DNA of 64,000 bases from Sulfidibacter corallicola (GTDB lineage Bacteria > Acidobacteriota > Holophagae > Acanthopleuribacterales > Acanthopleuribacteraceae): the NCBI RefSeq assembly GCF_017498545.1, contig NZ_CP071793.1, positions 10,906,256 to 10,970,255 of the forward strand, given 5' to 3'. Under the pieces are notes generated by a model, which worked only from the letters and a program-made list of their open reading frames with translations, had not been told where the DNA came from and ran no database searches. The translations under genes were made by a program, and so were the position numbers. The first letter of the stretch is position 1. Every line of letters begins with the position of its first letter. Positions 17,788 to 26,900 of the stretch are shown one piece after another.

Positions 17788-19623
17788 ATGGACCAACCAC
17801 ATCCCCACGGCTCGCGGAAGCCGGATCGCGCTTGCTCCTTTCTCATTCCGCGCCTTCTCGAACACTTCGAACATCTGGACCAACAACCGGCACTTCGCTT
17901 CAAGAGCGAGGGCGAGTATCACGACCTGAGTTACCGCGGTCTCAAAAGCATTCTCTTCGCGGTGGCGACCGGGCTGATGCGGCTGGATTTGCGCCCGGGC
18001 GACCGCAGTGTGATCCTCAGCAATTCGTGCCCCGATTGGGTCTATGCCGATTTGGGTTCGTTGCTGGCCGGTGCCGTGACCTCGGCGATCTACCCGAGCA
18101 TGCCCTCCACGGAGATCGCTTTCATTCTCAAAGATTTGGAAGCCAGGTTCCTGTTCGTGGAGGACGAGGAACAACTGGAGAAGGTGATCGCGATTCGCGA
18201 GGACTTGCCGTTCCTGGAACGGGTTTTCGTCTTTCGCGGCAAGGAAAGCTACGGCGAACCCTGGATCATGCCCCTGGGCAATCTGCTCTACGTGGGCAGT
18301 GCGCCGTCGCGCTCGGAGGTGCAAACCATTCGCGACCTGGCGGCGCGGACCACGGAGGATCAGACGCTTGCGGTGGTCTACACCGGCGGGGCGGCCGACA
18401 CCCCGAAGGGCGTCATCCTCACCCACGGCAACTACGCGGCGACGTTCGCCATGGTGGAACGCCACCTGGGCAGCTTTCAAGGCCTGGACACCACCCTGAG
18501 CTTTCTCCCGCTGGCCCATGCCTTCGAGCGGTTGGCGGGCTACTATCTGGTCCTGTTCGCGGGCCACACGATCTGTTACGCCGAGGACCCCGGCAACCCG
18601 ATCCGCAGCTTTCGCAACGCCAACCCTCACTTCGCGGTGGCCGTGCCGCGCTTTTTCGAACAGATCTACCACGAATTGATCCTGCGCTCCCTGCGCGGGC
18701 CCATCTGGCGCAAGCCGCTGTTCGAATGGTCGATTCGGGTGGGTCGCAAGGTGCGCCGGTCGGGACTGGCACCCGAACGGCTACCGATGCCCCTGTCGCT
18801 GCAATACCGTTTGGCCGAAGCGCTGACCCTCCGACGCATTCGCTCGATGTTCGGCAATCGGCTGCGTTTCATGATCTCCGGCAGCGGCCCACTGAACCCC
18901 GCCGTGATCGAGTTCTTCCATGCCGCGGGCGTGCTGATTCTGGAAGGCTGGGGCAGCACCGAGGCCACGGCGCCCTGCACGCTCAACACACCCGACCACC
19001 ATCGGCTGGGCACGGTGGGTCGACCCCTACCCGAGGTGGAGGTTCGCGTGGGGGCCGACAAGGAACTGGAAGTGCGCGGGCCCAACATGTTCACCAAGTA
19101 TTGGAACAACCCGCCGGCCACGGAAGCGGCCTTCACCGCGGACGGTTTCTACAAAACCGGCGACCTGGGCGAAATCGACGACCAGGGTTGGGTACGGATC
19201 ACGGAACGCAAGCGCTCGATCATCACCATGGCCGACGGCTGCAAGATCGCGCCGGCCCCGATCGAAAACGCGCTCCATGCCCAGGCCCACATCGCACGGG
19301 CGTACATTCACGGGACCAATCGCGATTTTCTGACGGCGCTGTTGGAACTGGACGAGAAGATGCTGCAACTCTCGGCCACCCGGGAGAAGGTCGCCTCCTG
19401 CGCGCCGACCGTCCTGGCCCGGCACCCGGTCATCGAGTCCCTGATCCGCGCGGAAGTGGCGCGGGCCAACGCCGAGCTGCCGGACCACATGCAGATTCGG
19501 GCCTACCGCATCATGGAACGCCCCTTTTCGGTCCAGGCCGGCGAATTGACACCGACCCAAAAGCTGCGCCACTCGGTCATCGAACGCCGTTACAAGCCGC
19601 TGTTCGACAGCATGTACGCCTGA
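17788..19623 (+). CDS. AMP-binding long-chain acyl-CoA synthetase-like protein with altered phosphate loop
   Basis: A 611-residue member of the ANL superfamily, FadD15-like, expected to activate fatty acids with ATP and CoA. Recognisable motifs: GWGSTEATAPCTLN (A5), YKTGDLGEIDDQGWVRITERK (A7/A8) and the C-terminal LTPTQKLRHSVIERRY holding the usual catalytic lysine. The A3 phosphate loop is odd: residues 198-208 read YTGGAADTPKG instead of (Y/F)TSGTTGxPKG, losing the Ser/Thr hydroxyls and one glycine. Activity may be weak or changed. The start is uncertain: ATG 17788 is preferred; GTG 17716 and ATG 17740 are in frame and none has a strong ribosome binding site. It lies between fadJ and the acyl-CoA dehydrogenase. 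Confidence 0.85.
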   Translation: MDQPHPHGSRKPDRACSFLIPRLLEHFEHLDQQPALRFKSEGEYHDLSYRGLKSILFAVATGLMRLDLRPGDRSVILSNSCPDWVYADLGSLLAGAVTSAIYPSMPSTEIAFILKDLEARFLFVEDEEQLEKVIAIREDLPFLERVFVFRGKESYGEPWIMPLGNLLYVGSAPSRSEVQTIRDLAARTTEDQTLAVVYTGGAADTPKGVILTHGNYAATFAMVERHLGSFQGLDTTLSFLPLAHAFERLAGYYLVLFAGHTICYAEDPGNPIRSFRNANPHFAVAVPRFFEQIYHELILRSLRGPIWRKPLFEWSIRVGRKVRRSGLAPERLPMPLSLQYRLAEALTLRRIRSMFGNRLRFMISGSGPLNPAVIEFFHAAGVLILEGWGSTEATAPCTLNTPDHHRLGTVGRPLPEVEVRVGADKELEVRGPNMFTKYWNNPPATEAAFTADGFYKTGDLGEIDDQGWVRITERKRSIITMADGCKIAPAPIENALHAQAHIARAYIHGTNRDFLTALLELDEKMLQLSATREKVASCAPTVLARHPVIESLIRAEVARANAELPDHMQIRAYRIMERPFSVQAGELTPTQKLRHSVIERRYKPLFDSMYA

Positions 19624-19819
19624 ACACGACCGCCGATTCGGGTTTTTCGGCGCACTTCCACCTCACCTCGAAACACGACGATCCGGTCGCCTCGCGGCCT
19701 GGGTGTCCTCGTGGCGGCACGTCCACGCGCGACCCAACCGGGCACCGCAGATCCTCCCGAACCTTACCCGCCCTATCTCACAAACAACCCATTCACAGCA
19801 ATTTGGAAAGGAACTGAAG

Positions 19820-21427
19820 ATGAAGTCACCGTATTTTACGATCGAACACGAGGTATTTCGCGACGGCGTCCGCAAATTCATGGAGGAGGAGGTCGCCCCC
19901 AACGCCGATCAGTGGGAACGCGACCGCATGGTTCCCCGCGAGATTTGGCGCCGCATGGGCGAACTGGGATACCTGGGCATTCATCACGAAGAAGCCTGGG
20001 GTGGCTCGGAGGCCGACTTCTTCTACAGCGTGGTGTTTTTGGAGGAGTTGCAGCGTTCGAACATGGGTGGATTCTCCGCGGCCGTCTCGGTCCAGGAGTA
20101 CATGGCCACCGCCCATTTGGCCAAGGCGGGCAGCGATGGATTGAAAAAGGCCTGGCTGGAACCGGCCATCGCGGGTGGAAAAATCGGCGCCATCGCCATT
20201 TCGGAGCCGGACGTGGGATCGGATGTGGCCAACCTGCGCACCCGCGCGGTCCGCGACGGCGACCACTACGTGATCAACGGCGCCAAGATGTTCATCACCA
20301 ACGGGTTCTATGCGGATTTCGCGGTCGTCGCCTGTCGCACCAATCCCGACCCCGAGGCCGGTGCGGCGGGCATCAGCCTGATCCTCGTGGACACCACCAC
20401 GCCCGGGTTCCGGGCCCGCAAATTGGACAAGATCGGCTGGCATTGCTCGGACACGGCCGAAATGTCGTTCGAGGACGTGCGCGTGCCGGTCACCAACCTG
20501 ATCGGTTTGGAAAACCAGGGGTTCTACTACATCATGGAGAGCTTCCAGCTCGAGCGCCTGGTGGCCGCCGTCGCCTCGGTAGGGGGCGCGCAACTGTGTC
20601 TGGACCGCACCATCGACTACATCCAGAACCGCAAGGCCTTCAACCGGCCCGTGGCGCGCTTCCAGACCATCCGCCACGAAATCGCGGAACTGGCGACCGA
20701 ATTGGAGGCGACGCGCCAGTTGGTCTACCACACCGCGTGGCTCTACGATCAGGGTGAGATGGCCGTGCGCGAGTGCTCGATGGCCAAGCTGAAGGCGACC
20801 GAGGTGGCCAACCACGTCATCGACCGCTGCCTGCAGTGTTTCGGCGGATATGGGTACATGGAAGAATACCCGATCGCGCGCGCCTATCGCGATGCCCGCG
20901 TCGGCACCATCGCGGGCGGTACCTCGGCCATCATGCGCGAAATCATCGCGAAAATCGAGCTGGACGATACCCGTTACAACAGCGCCTACGCGGCGACCCC
21001 GACCAAAAAGTCAGGCGACGAAGCGCCGCCCGCACCGAAACCCGCGAGCGCAGAGACCCCGGCGGCGGCTGAGCAACCCATCGCCCAAACCCAGGTCGCG
21101 ACGGACCCCGTGACCCTGAACGCGCTCTTCCTCGCATTGCCCGACCGATTCAAGGAGGACCGAGCCGGCGCCTGGCGTTCGGTGATCCACTTCGATATCG
21201 GCGGTGACGGCGGCGGCCGGTTCACCCTCTCGGTGGAGGACGGAACGGCCAGCGTGCGCGAGGGCCTGCACGGCGAGGCCAAGTGCATCGTGGAAACCGA
21301 GGCCGATACCTTCCTCGACATGGAGTCGGGCAAGATCGCACCCGAAATGGCGTTCATGTCGGGCCAGTTACGCGTCAGCAACATTCCCGAAATGATGACC
21401 TTCATGAAGGCCTTCCATCGCGGCTGA
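19820..21427 (+). CDS. Acyl-CoA dehydrogenase fused to a C-terminal SCP2 sterol-carrier domain
   Basis: A 535-residue protein. Residues 1-385 are an FAD-dependent acyl-CoA dehydrogenase: FAD/substrate segment AIAISEPDVGSDVANLRTRA (125-144), FGGYGYMEEYPIARAYRDAR (341-360) and the C-terminal IAGGTSAIMREIIAK. The base is not in the usual YEGT position (Gly here) but fits E245 in QLERL, as in the long-chain and isovaleryl types. After an Ala/Pro-rich linker (391-428), residues 430-535 match the SCP2 fold (WRSVIHFDIGGDGGGRFTL ... GLHGEAKCIVETEADTFLDM). SCP2 domains bind lipids or acyl-CoA, so the fusion may deliver substrate. Start ATG 19820 has AAGGAAC upstream. Confidence 0.9.
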   Translation: MKSPYFTIEHEVFRDGVRKFMEEEVAPNADQWERDRMVPREIWRRMGELGYLGIHHEEAWGGSEADFFYSVVFLEELQRSNMGGFSAAVSVQEYMATAHLAKAGSDGLKKAWLEPAIAGGKIGAIAISEPDVGSDVANLRTRAVRDGDHYVINGAKMFITNGFYADFAVVACRTNPDPEAGAAGISLILVDTTTPGFRARKLDKIGWHCSDTAEMSFEDVRVPVTNLIGLENQGFYYIMESFQLERLVAAVASVGGAQLCLDRTIDYIQNRKAFNRPVARFQTIRHEIAELATELEATRQLVYHTAWLYDQGEMAVRECSMAKLKATEVANHVIDRCLQCFGGYGYMEEYPIARAYRDARVGTIAGGTSAIMREIIAKIELDDTRYNSAYAATPTKKSGDEAPPAPKPASAETPAAAEQPIAQTQVATDPVTLNALFLALPDRFKEDRAGAWRSVIHFDIGGDGGGRFTLSVEDGTASVREGLHGEAKCIVETEADTFLDMESGKIAPEMAFMSGQLRVSNIPEMMTFMKAFHRG

Positions 21428-21453
21428 AGGTCGCGGCGGTATCCGCGGGTGGA

Positions 21454-23451
21454 TCATGCCTCCGTGGTTGCCGCCGCCAGTTCGATCCAGAAGGTGGTGC
21501 CGCGGCGCTCTTCGCTCACGAACCCGATATCGCCGTTCTGGCGTTCCATGATCGCCTTGCAGATGCTCAGGCCGAGACCGGTGCCACCGCGTCTGCGGAC
21601 CGAGGAACGTTCGGCCTGAGAAAATTTCTGAAACACATGTTCACGGAATGCGACCGGAATGCCTTCACCGCGGTCGACCACCTCGAGTCGCGCCTTTCCC
21701 CCGATGCGCCGGCCCCGCACATTCACGGTGGCGCCGTTGGGAGAATACTTGATGGCATTGGAAAGCAGGTTGGTCAACACCTGAATGAGCCGGGACGCGG
21801 CGCACCAGGCGGCCAACGAGGAGGGCACCTCGTCGAACCGGACGGTGATGTCGCGTTGCTCGGCCAGGGGTGCCACCAACCCGACCGCCTCCTCCACGAT
21901 CGGCTGGAGATCGAGCGATGTCAGCCGGAACGCCTCTTTTTCCCGTTCGATGGTGTCGATGTCCAGCATGTCGCTGATCAGTTCGGACAACCGGGCGCAA
22001 TTGCGTTCCGCAAGATCGATCAGCGTATCCGTGCGCGCCCCGACCAGGGCTTCGAGCCCGCGTACCCGCAGCATCTTGATGGCGCCCTGAATGCTGGTGA
22101 GCGGCGTCCGCAGTTCGTGGCTGACCACCGAGATGAGCTCGTCCTTGATGTTTTCCATCTTGCGCCGTTCGGTGATGTCGCGCAGCATGACCGTGTACAT
22201 GCGCCGGCCTCCCAGCCACATCTCGCTGACGCCCAATTCCAGGGGCAACATCTCGCCGTCGCTCCGCCGGCCGTTCATTTCCAGGGTGTGGCCCACCAGC
22301 ATGTCGAGCGACGGTTCCTTCAGCGCATCGTGGGTGCCGTCCGACGGTTCGTCCCGCGCCAGGTCGGGGATCAGCAGAAAGATAGAGGCATCGCACAGCT
22401 CCTCCGCGAGGTAGCCGAACAATTGGAGGACGATGGGATTGCATGATTCGAGAATGCCGTGCTCGTCCATGGTCAGAATGCCGTAGGGCGCATGATCCAT
22501 GATCGCCACCAGGCGGGTGTTCCTTTCACGCACTTCGGCCTCGGCGCTGCGCCGTTTCAAATCGTTCTTGAAAGCGATGATCAGGTGACCACAGGTCTTC
22601 AGCAAGGGTTGCAGGTCCGCCAACAGGTCGGCATCGTAGCCACCGGCCCGATTGGCGATGCCCGCCATGCCGATGAACCTGCCGCCCACGAAAAAAGGCG
22701 CGCCCATGAAGGCCTTCAAGGGAGGATGGCCCGGCGGGATGCCGCCACTTTTGGGATGATGCGCGGGATCGTTGGTGATCAGCGCTTCACCGCTGCGAAT
22801 GACGGCGCCGAACAGCGTATCCAGGTTTAAGAACTCCAGACCGGCGGGTGCATTTTCCCGATAGAAAGCACGGGTCGCATCGTCCCAGGCGATGTTGGTG
22901 ATCGCGTGGGTTTTCAGGTAGGGCGTGCCGTCCTCCTTCTCGAGCACTTCGCCAATGAAGCCGTACTCGCTTTCCGTCAGGGACAGCACGCATTCCAACA
23001 GGTGATCGAACAGCAGATGGGCGTCGAGCTCCTGAATGTACTGGTTCTGGATGCGACCGAGGGTGCGCAGCAGCGAATGGTTTCGCTCCAACCGCTGATG
23101 GGCCTCCTTCTGATCGGTGATGTCGCGGGCGACCCCATAGACACTGGCGGAATCCCCAAAGGAATTGACGGTCCAGGCCAGCCAGCGTAGCTCGCCGTTT
23201 CGCGTCTGACAGCGGGTCTCCAAACAAATCGCCGTTTCGCTCTCGCGCAAACTGGCGAAAGCGTCATGGGTCCGAGATCGGTCCTCGGCAATGACGATGT
23301 CGAAAATGCGGCGGGCCATCAGCTCTTGGACGGAGAACCCCAAAACCCCTTCCCAAGCGGGGTTGACCTCTTTAAAAACGCCGTCGAATCCCGCGATAAA
23401 GAGCATTTCCAGAGATTGCGTAAAAAACCGCCGATAATCCATTCCATTCAT
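21454..23451 (-). CDS. Hybrid-free sensor histidine kinase with PAS-GAF-PAS input
   Basis: A 665-residue soluble kinase. PAS 1 (1-118), GAF (about 125-295), PAS 2 (about 310-430), then HisKA with the phospho-acceptor H445 in SVVSHELRTPLTSIQG. The HATPase domain follows: N box NLLSNAIKYSPNG, G1 DRGEGIP, F box FQKFSQAE and G2 GGTGLGLSICKAIME, all intact. There are no membrane segments, so it should sense an internal signal. GGAGG lies 15 bases before ATG 23451; a second ATG at 23442 is possible. No response regulator is next to it; its 3' end faces the acyl-CoA dehydrogenase gene with 26 bases between. Output partner unknown. Confidence 0.9.
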   Translation of the reverse strand: MNGMDYRRFFTQSLEMLFIAGFDGVFKEVNPAWEGVLGFSVQELMARRIFDIVIAEDRSRTHDAFASLRESETAICLETRCQTRNGELRWLAWTVNSFGDSASVYGVARDITDQKEAHQRLERNHSLLRTLGRIQNQYIQELDAHLLFDHLLECVLSLTESEYGFIGEVLEKEDGTPYLKTHAITNIAWDDATRAFYRENAPAGLEFLNLDTLFGAVIRSGEALITNDPAHHPKSGGIPPGHPPLKAFMGAPFFVGGRFIGMAGIANRAGGYDADLLADLQPLLKTCGHLIIAFKNDLKRRSAEAEVRERNTRLVAIMDHAPYGILTMDEHGILESCNPIVLQLFGYLAEELCDASIFLLIPDLARDEPSDGTHDALKEPSLDMLVGHTLEMNGRRSDGEMLPLELGVSEMWLGGRRMYTVMLRDITERRKMENIKDELISVVSHELRTPLTSIQGAIKMLRVRGLEALVGARTDTLIDLAERNCARLSELISDMLDIDTIEREKEAFRLTSLDLQPIVEEAVGLVAPLAEQRDITVRFDEVPSSLAAWCAASRLIQVLTNLLSNAIKYSPNGATVNVRGRRIGGKARLEVVDRGEGIPVAFREHVFQKFSQAERSSVRRRGGTGLGLSICKAIMERQNGDIGFVSEERRGTTFWIELAAATTEA

Positions 23452-24062
23452 GGTCTGGCGTTAACCTCCCGACCAACGATAACCAAAAACCGTACGGTGA
23501 CGCGAACGATCGGCCACCGACGGCCATTCACCAAAAGGGTGCCTCCGCGGAGGCTCGCGACGTTTTTAGGTAGGTCGTGTCGTCGCAAGGGCTCATTCAG
23601 GCAAATGAAGGGTTTTCAACCTTTCAATTTATCGGAAACGCGGGGTTCAAATCATTAATTTAATGCGCACGGGGCCTGAATGGCGTGCGTGAGGGGTGTT
23701 GGGCGAGAGCAAAAATATCGCTAACATGAAATTAACACTTCACTCACTGAATCCTCGCTCAGCGGAGTTAACAATCCCCTGGTTTGACCTCGAGGCGTGC
23801 GCAACCTTTGGCATGCCACGATCAGGCACCCGTACTTCATCGGGAGAGAGACGGGATGGAGGGGATGCGTCGACCTGGCCCCACAGGCAACCAGGGCGTC
23901 CTCGGCGAGACAGGGAATTTCGGCACCGGGACCGACCGCGGCACGTCACCGTTCGGTTCCATCCGGCGAAGTCCGCCCACCTCGCGATCCACGCCAGGCG
24001 ATCGTGCGCCGCGAGTGACCACGTCCGTTTCGGACACACTTCTAATCTATGAAGGTTTTGAC
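23452..24062. other. Divergent intergenic region between kinase and TonB receptor
   Basis: About 610 bases. An AT-rich segment (about 23640-23780) with AATTAA-type runs probably holds the promoters for both directions. Open frames reading into the TonB receptor from 23784 lack a start signal. I see no clear operator or RNA element. Confidence 0.5.
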
Positions 24063-26720
24063 ATGACCATGGGACTACGAGCCTTGTTTCTCATCACGGG
24101 CTTCATTTGTGCAAATTCCCTCTCGTTTGGATATCAGAATCTCGGGATCCTCAAAGGAACCATCATCAATAAGGAGAACCAGAGCCTTGCCGACGCGATC
24201 GTTCGGGTCACGAGTACCGGTCAGGCCACCCTTACCGACGGTCAGGGAGTTTTCGCCCTCAAAAACGTCCCCACAGGCAAACAGACGCTGGTATTTCAAT
24301 TTCCAGGTTACGATTCCGTCGAACGCGAATTCGCGGTCAAGCCGGGCCTCAACCCGCTGGGCACCATCACTCTCGATCTCGTGAACACCAGTCTCGAGAT
24401 CGTCATTCGTGGCAGCCTCGCCGAAGGTCAGGCGCGGGCACTGAACCAACAGCGCCTCGCCAACAACATCAAGAACATCGTGGCCGCCGACCAGATCGGC
24501 ACCTTCCCCGACACCAACGCCGCCGAAGCCACGCAGCGCATTCCCGGCGTCAACATCGCCCGCGACCAGGGCGAGGGCCGCTACGTCCAGATCCGCGGCA
24601 CCGAATCGCGCCTGAACCAGACCTCGATCAACGGCGAACCGGTACCGGCTCCCGAGGGCGACCTGCGCACGGTGGCCCTCGACGTGGTTCCGCTGGAAAT
24701 GCTGGAAGCGATCGAGGTCACCAAAGCCGTGACCGCCGACATGGACGGCGACGCGGTGGGTGGATCGGTCAACCTGCGGCTGCGCAAGGCGCCGCGTGAG
24801 CGCACCATGGCCGTCACGGCCGAGGCCGGTTACAACGAGCTTTCCGAGGAGCCGATCTCCGGCGGCAGCTTCTTGTACGGCGAGCAGTTCCAGGACGGCA
24901 AGTACGGCCTGGTCACGACCTTCAGCTTCGAAGAGACCGATCGAGGCAACGACAATTTCGAGGCGGAATGGGACGACGGGCTTCCCGAGGAACTCGAGCA
25001 GCGGGACTACGCGGTCAACCGCGAACGCATCGGCGCCCACGTGGCGTTCGACTACAACCCATCGCCCGACGTGGAGCTGGAATTCAACGGTTCCTATTCG
25101 CAGTTCGACGACCAGGAGTTCCGCCATCGCGTGAAGCACGTGATCGAGGACGGCGAGCTGGAGCGCGAACTCAAGGATCGCTACGAAACCCAGAGCATCA
25201 CCACCCTGCAAACCCGCGGCGAGGTGATCACCGGCAACATGGGCCTGTTCCAGTTCAGCGCCAACTACTCCTACGCGCGGGAATCGGAACCCGGACGACT
25301 GGACAGCGAGTTCAAGCAGGAAGACGTGATCTTCGCGCCGAACTACGCCCACAGCCCCCTGGATCCCGACAACATCCAGCCCAACCCCACCAACCAGGAC
25401 CTGGCGGCCTTCGAATTCGACAAAATCACCCAGGAAGAGAACTTCACCAACGACGAGCACCTGACGGTGAAGGCCTCCTACGAGTGGCCGATCGTGTTCG
25501 GCGATCACATGGCCCAATTCAAGGTGGGCGGTAAATACCGCGCCAAAGAGAAAACGCGCGACAACAACGCGATCGAGTGGGAGTCCGACGAAGATCTGGT
25601 TTTGAGCGATTTCCTCGACAGCGGCTACAGCCGCAGCGGATTCCTGAGCGGCCGCTACGACATGGGCCGCTTCCAGGGCCGCGAACAGGTTCGCGACATC
25701 CTCGACCGTTTCGCCACCGAAAGCGAAATCGACTACGAAGCCGACGCGGCCGATTACCAACTGGAAGAAGACCTGTACGCGGGCTACTTCATGGCGACGC
25801 TGGAGCTGGGCGAAAAGTGGATGATCCTACCCGGCCTGCGTTTCGAACGCTTCGACACCGAATACACCGGATACCAGGTCCTCTTCGACGACGAAGGCGA
25901 CTACCAGGCTACCACGGCGGTACCGGGCGAGAACGACGAAGACATCCTGCTGCCGAACCTGCACGTCAAATACCGCGTCAGCGACCGGACCCAGGTCCGC
26001 TTCGCCCAGACCAGGACCTATGCGCGCGCCAACGTGTACGACCAGGTCCCCTACCGCCTGATCCTGGAAGAGGACAGCGAAATCGAAGAAGGCAACCCGG
26101 ACCTGGACATCACCTTGGCCTGGAACACCGACATCATGGTGGAGCACTACTTCGAAGGAGGCGGCGTCCTAACCGCGGGCCTTTTCTACAAGGACCTCGA
26201 AGACTACATCTACATCTTCAACACCGACGAAAGCTTCAACGGCGAAGAGTTCGAAGTGACGCGTCCGCTGAACGGTCCGGCGGCCGAGTTGACCGGGTTG
26301 GAGTTGGCGTTCCAGAAAACCTTCAAAAACGGATTCGGTTTCTACTTGAACTACACCTACGCCGATTCCGAGGCGGGTTTCCAGGACCGCGAGGGCACCA
26401 TCCTGCCGGGCCAGACGGAGAACCTGGGCAACCTGGCCCTGATCTACGAGCGCGAAGGCTTGAGCGTCCGCGTATCGGGCAACCTGCACGGCGAGTACAT
26501 CAGCGAAATCGGCGACGACGCGGACGAGGACATCTGGGTGGACGAGCATTTCCAGATCGACTTGAACGCCAGTTACACCCACGATCGCTTCAAGGTATTC
26601 CTCGAGCTGGTGAACCTCAACGACGAGCCGGTGCTGTTGTACGAGGGGAACCGCAACCAACCGATCCAATACGAAGAGTTCGGATTCTGGGGTCGCTTGG
26701 GCCTCAAGTACGACTTCTGA
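24063..26720 (+). CDS. TonB-dependent outer-membrane receptor with carboxypeptidase-regulatory-like N-terminus
   Basis: An 885-residue outer-membrane transporter powered by TonB. Signal peptide 1-24; a carboxypeptidase-regulatory-like beta-sandwich (about 30-115, LKGTIINKENQSLADAIVRV). The plug begins about 150 with AEATQRIPGVNIARDQGEGR then YVQIRGTESRLNQTSINGEP and IEVTKAVTADMDGDAVGGSVN, typical of the TIGR01782/oligosaccharide-type receptors. The rest is a 22-strand barrel ending in the aromatic terminal residue GLKYDF. Start ATG 24063 has GAAGG upstream; the longer frame before it is not coding-like. Substrate unknown; receptors of this type often import glycans or peptides. A strong terminator follows, so it is transcribed alone. 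Confidence 0.9.
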   Translation: MTMGLRALFLITGFICANSLSFGYQNLGILKGTIINKENQSLADAIVRVTSTGQATLTDGQGVFALKNVPTGKQTLVFQFPGYDSVEREFAVKPGLNPLGTITLDLVNTSLEIVIRGSLAEGQARALNQQRLANNIKNIVAADQIGTFPDTNAAEATQRIPGVNIARDQGEGRYVQIRGTESRLNQTSINGEPVPAPEGDLRTVALDVVPLEMLEAIEVTKAVTADMDGDAVGGSVNLRLRKAPRERTMAVTAEAGYNELSEEPISGGSFLYGEQFQDGKYGLVTTFSFEETDRGNDNFEAEWDDGLPEELEQRDYAVNRERIGAHVAFDYNPSPDVELEFNGSYSQFDDQEFRHRVKHVIEDGELERELKDRYETQSITTLQTRGEVITGNMGLFQFSANYSYARESEPGRLDSEFKQEDVIFAPNYAHSPLDPDNIQPNPTNQDLAAFEFDKITQEENFTNDEHLTVKASYEWPIVFGDHMAQFKVGGKYRAKEKTRDNNAIEWESDEDLVLSDFLDSGYSRSGFLSGRYDMGRFQGREQVRDILDRFATESEIDYEADAADYQLEEDLYAGYFMATLELGEKWMILPGLRFERFDTEYTGYQVLFDDEGDYQATTAVPGENDEDILLPNLHVKYRVSDRTQVRFAQTRTYARANVYDQVPYRLILEEDSEIEEGNPDLDITLAWNTDIMVEHYFEGGGVLTAGLFYKDLEDYIYIFNTDESFNGEEFEVTRPLNGPAAELTGLELAFQKTFKNGFGFYLNYTYADSEAGFQDREGTILPGQTENLGNLALIYEREGLSVRVSGNLHGEYISEIGDDADEDIWVDEHFQIDLNASYTHDRFKVFLELVNLNDEPVLLYEGNRNQPIQYEEFGFWGRLGLKYDF

Positions 26721-26723
26721 GAA

Positions 26724-26757
26724 AAGGGCCGGCCGCTTGGCGGTCGGCCCTTGTTTC
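26724..26757 (+). terminator. Intrinsic terminator after TonB receptor
   Basis: AAGGGCCGGCCG pairs with CGGTCGGCCCTT (one G-T wobble) around a five-base loop, followed by TTGTTT. Stop codon ends at 26720. It may also serve the converging gene on the minus strand. Confidence 0.8.
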
Positions 26758-26900
26758 GACACGACGAGCCAGCGGCGTCCGTGAGCGGCGGGTGCACGCC
26801 AGTAGATAGTGGACCCCGTTATCTAGACCAAAAGATGCCGAATTCAAGCTTCGATCGTGTGGAAACACCTTTCGCCAAAGCGCGACCCGGCGGGACCGGC

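Noticed and set aside
17199..19817. Long open frame (872 aa) in another frame across fadJ and the acyl-CoA synthetase
   Set aside because: It overlaps two well supported genes, reads as Arg/Gly/Pro-rich and has no ribosome binding site; it is a by-product of GC-rich codons.
19826..20815. 329-aa minus-strand frame opposite the acyl-CoA dehydrogenase
   Set aside because: Antisense shadow with His/Asp/Gly-rich composition and no motif; the plus-strand gene is certain.
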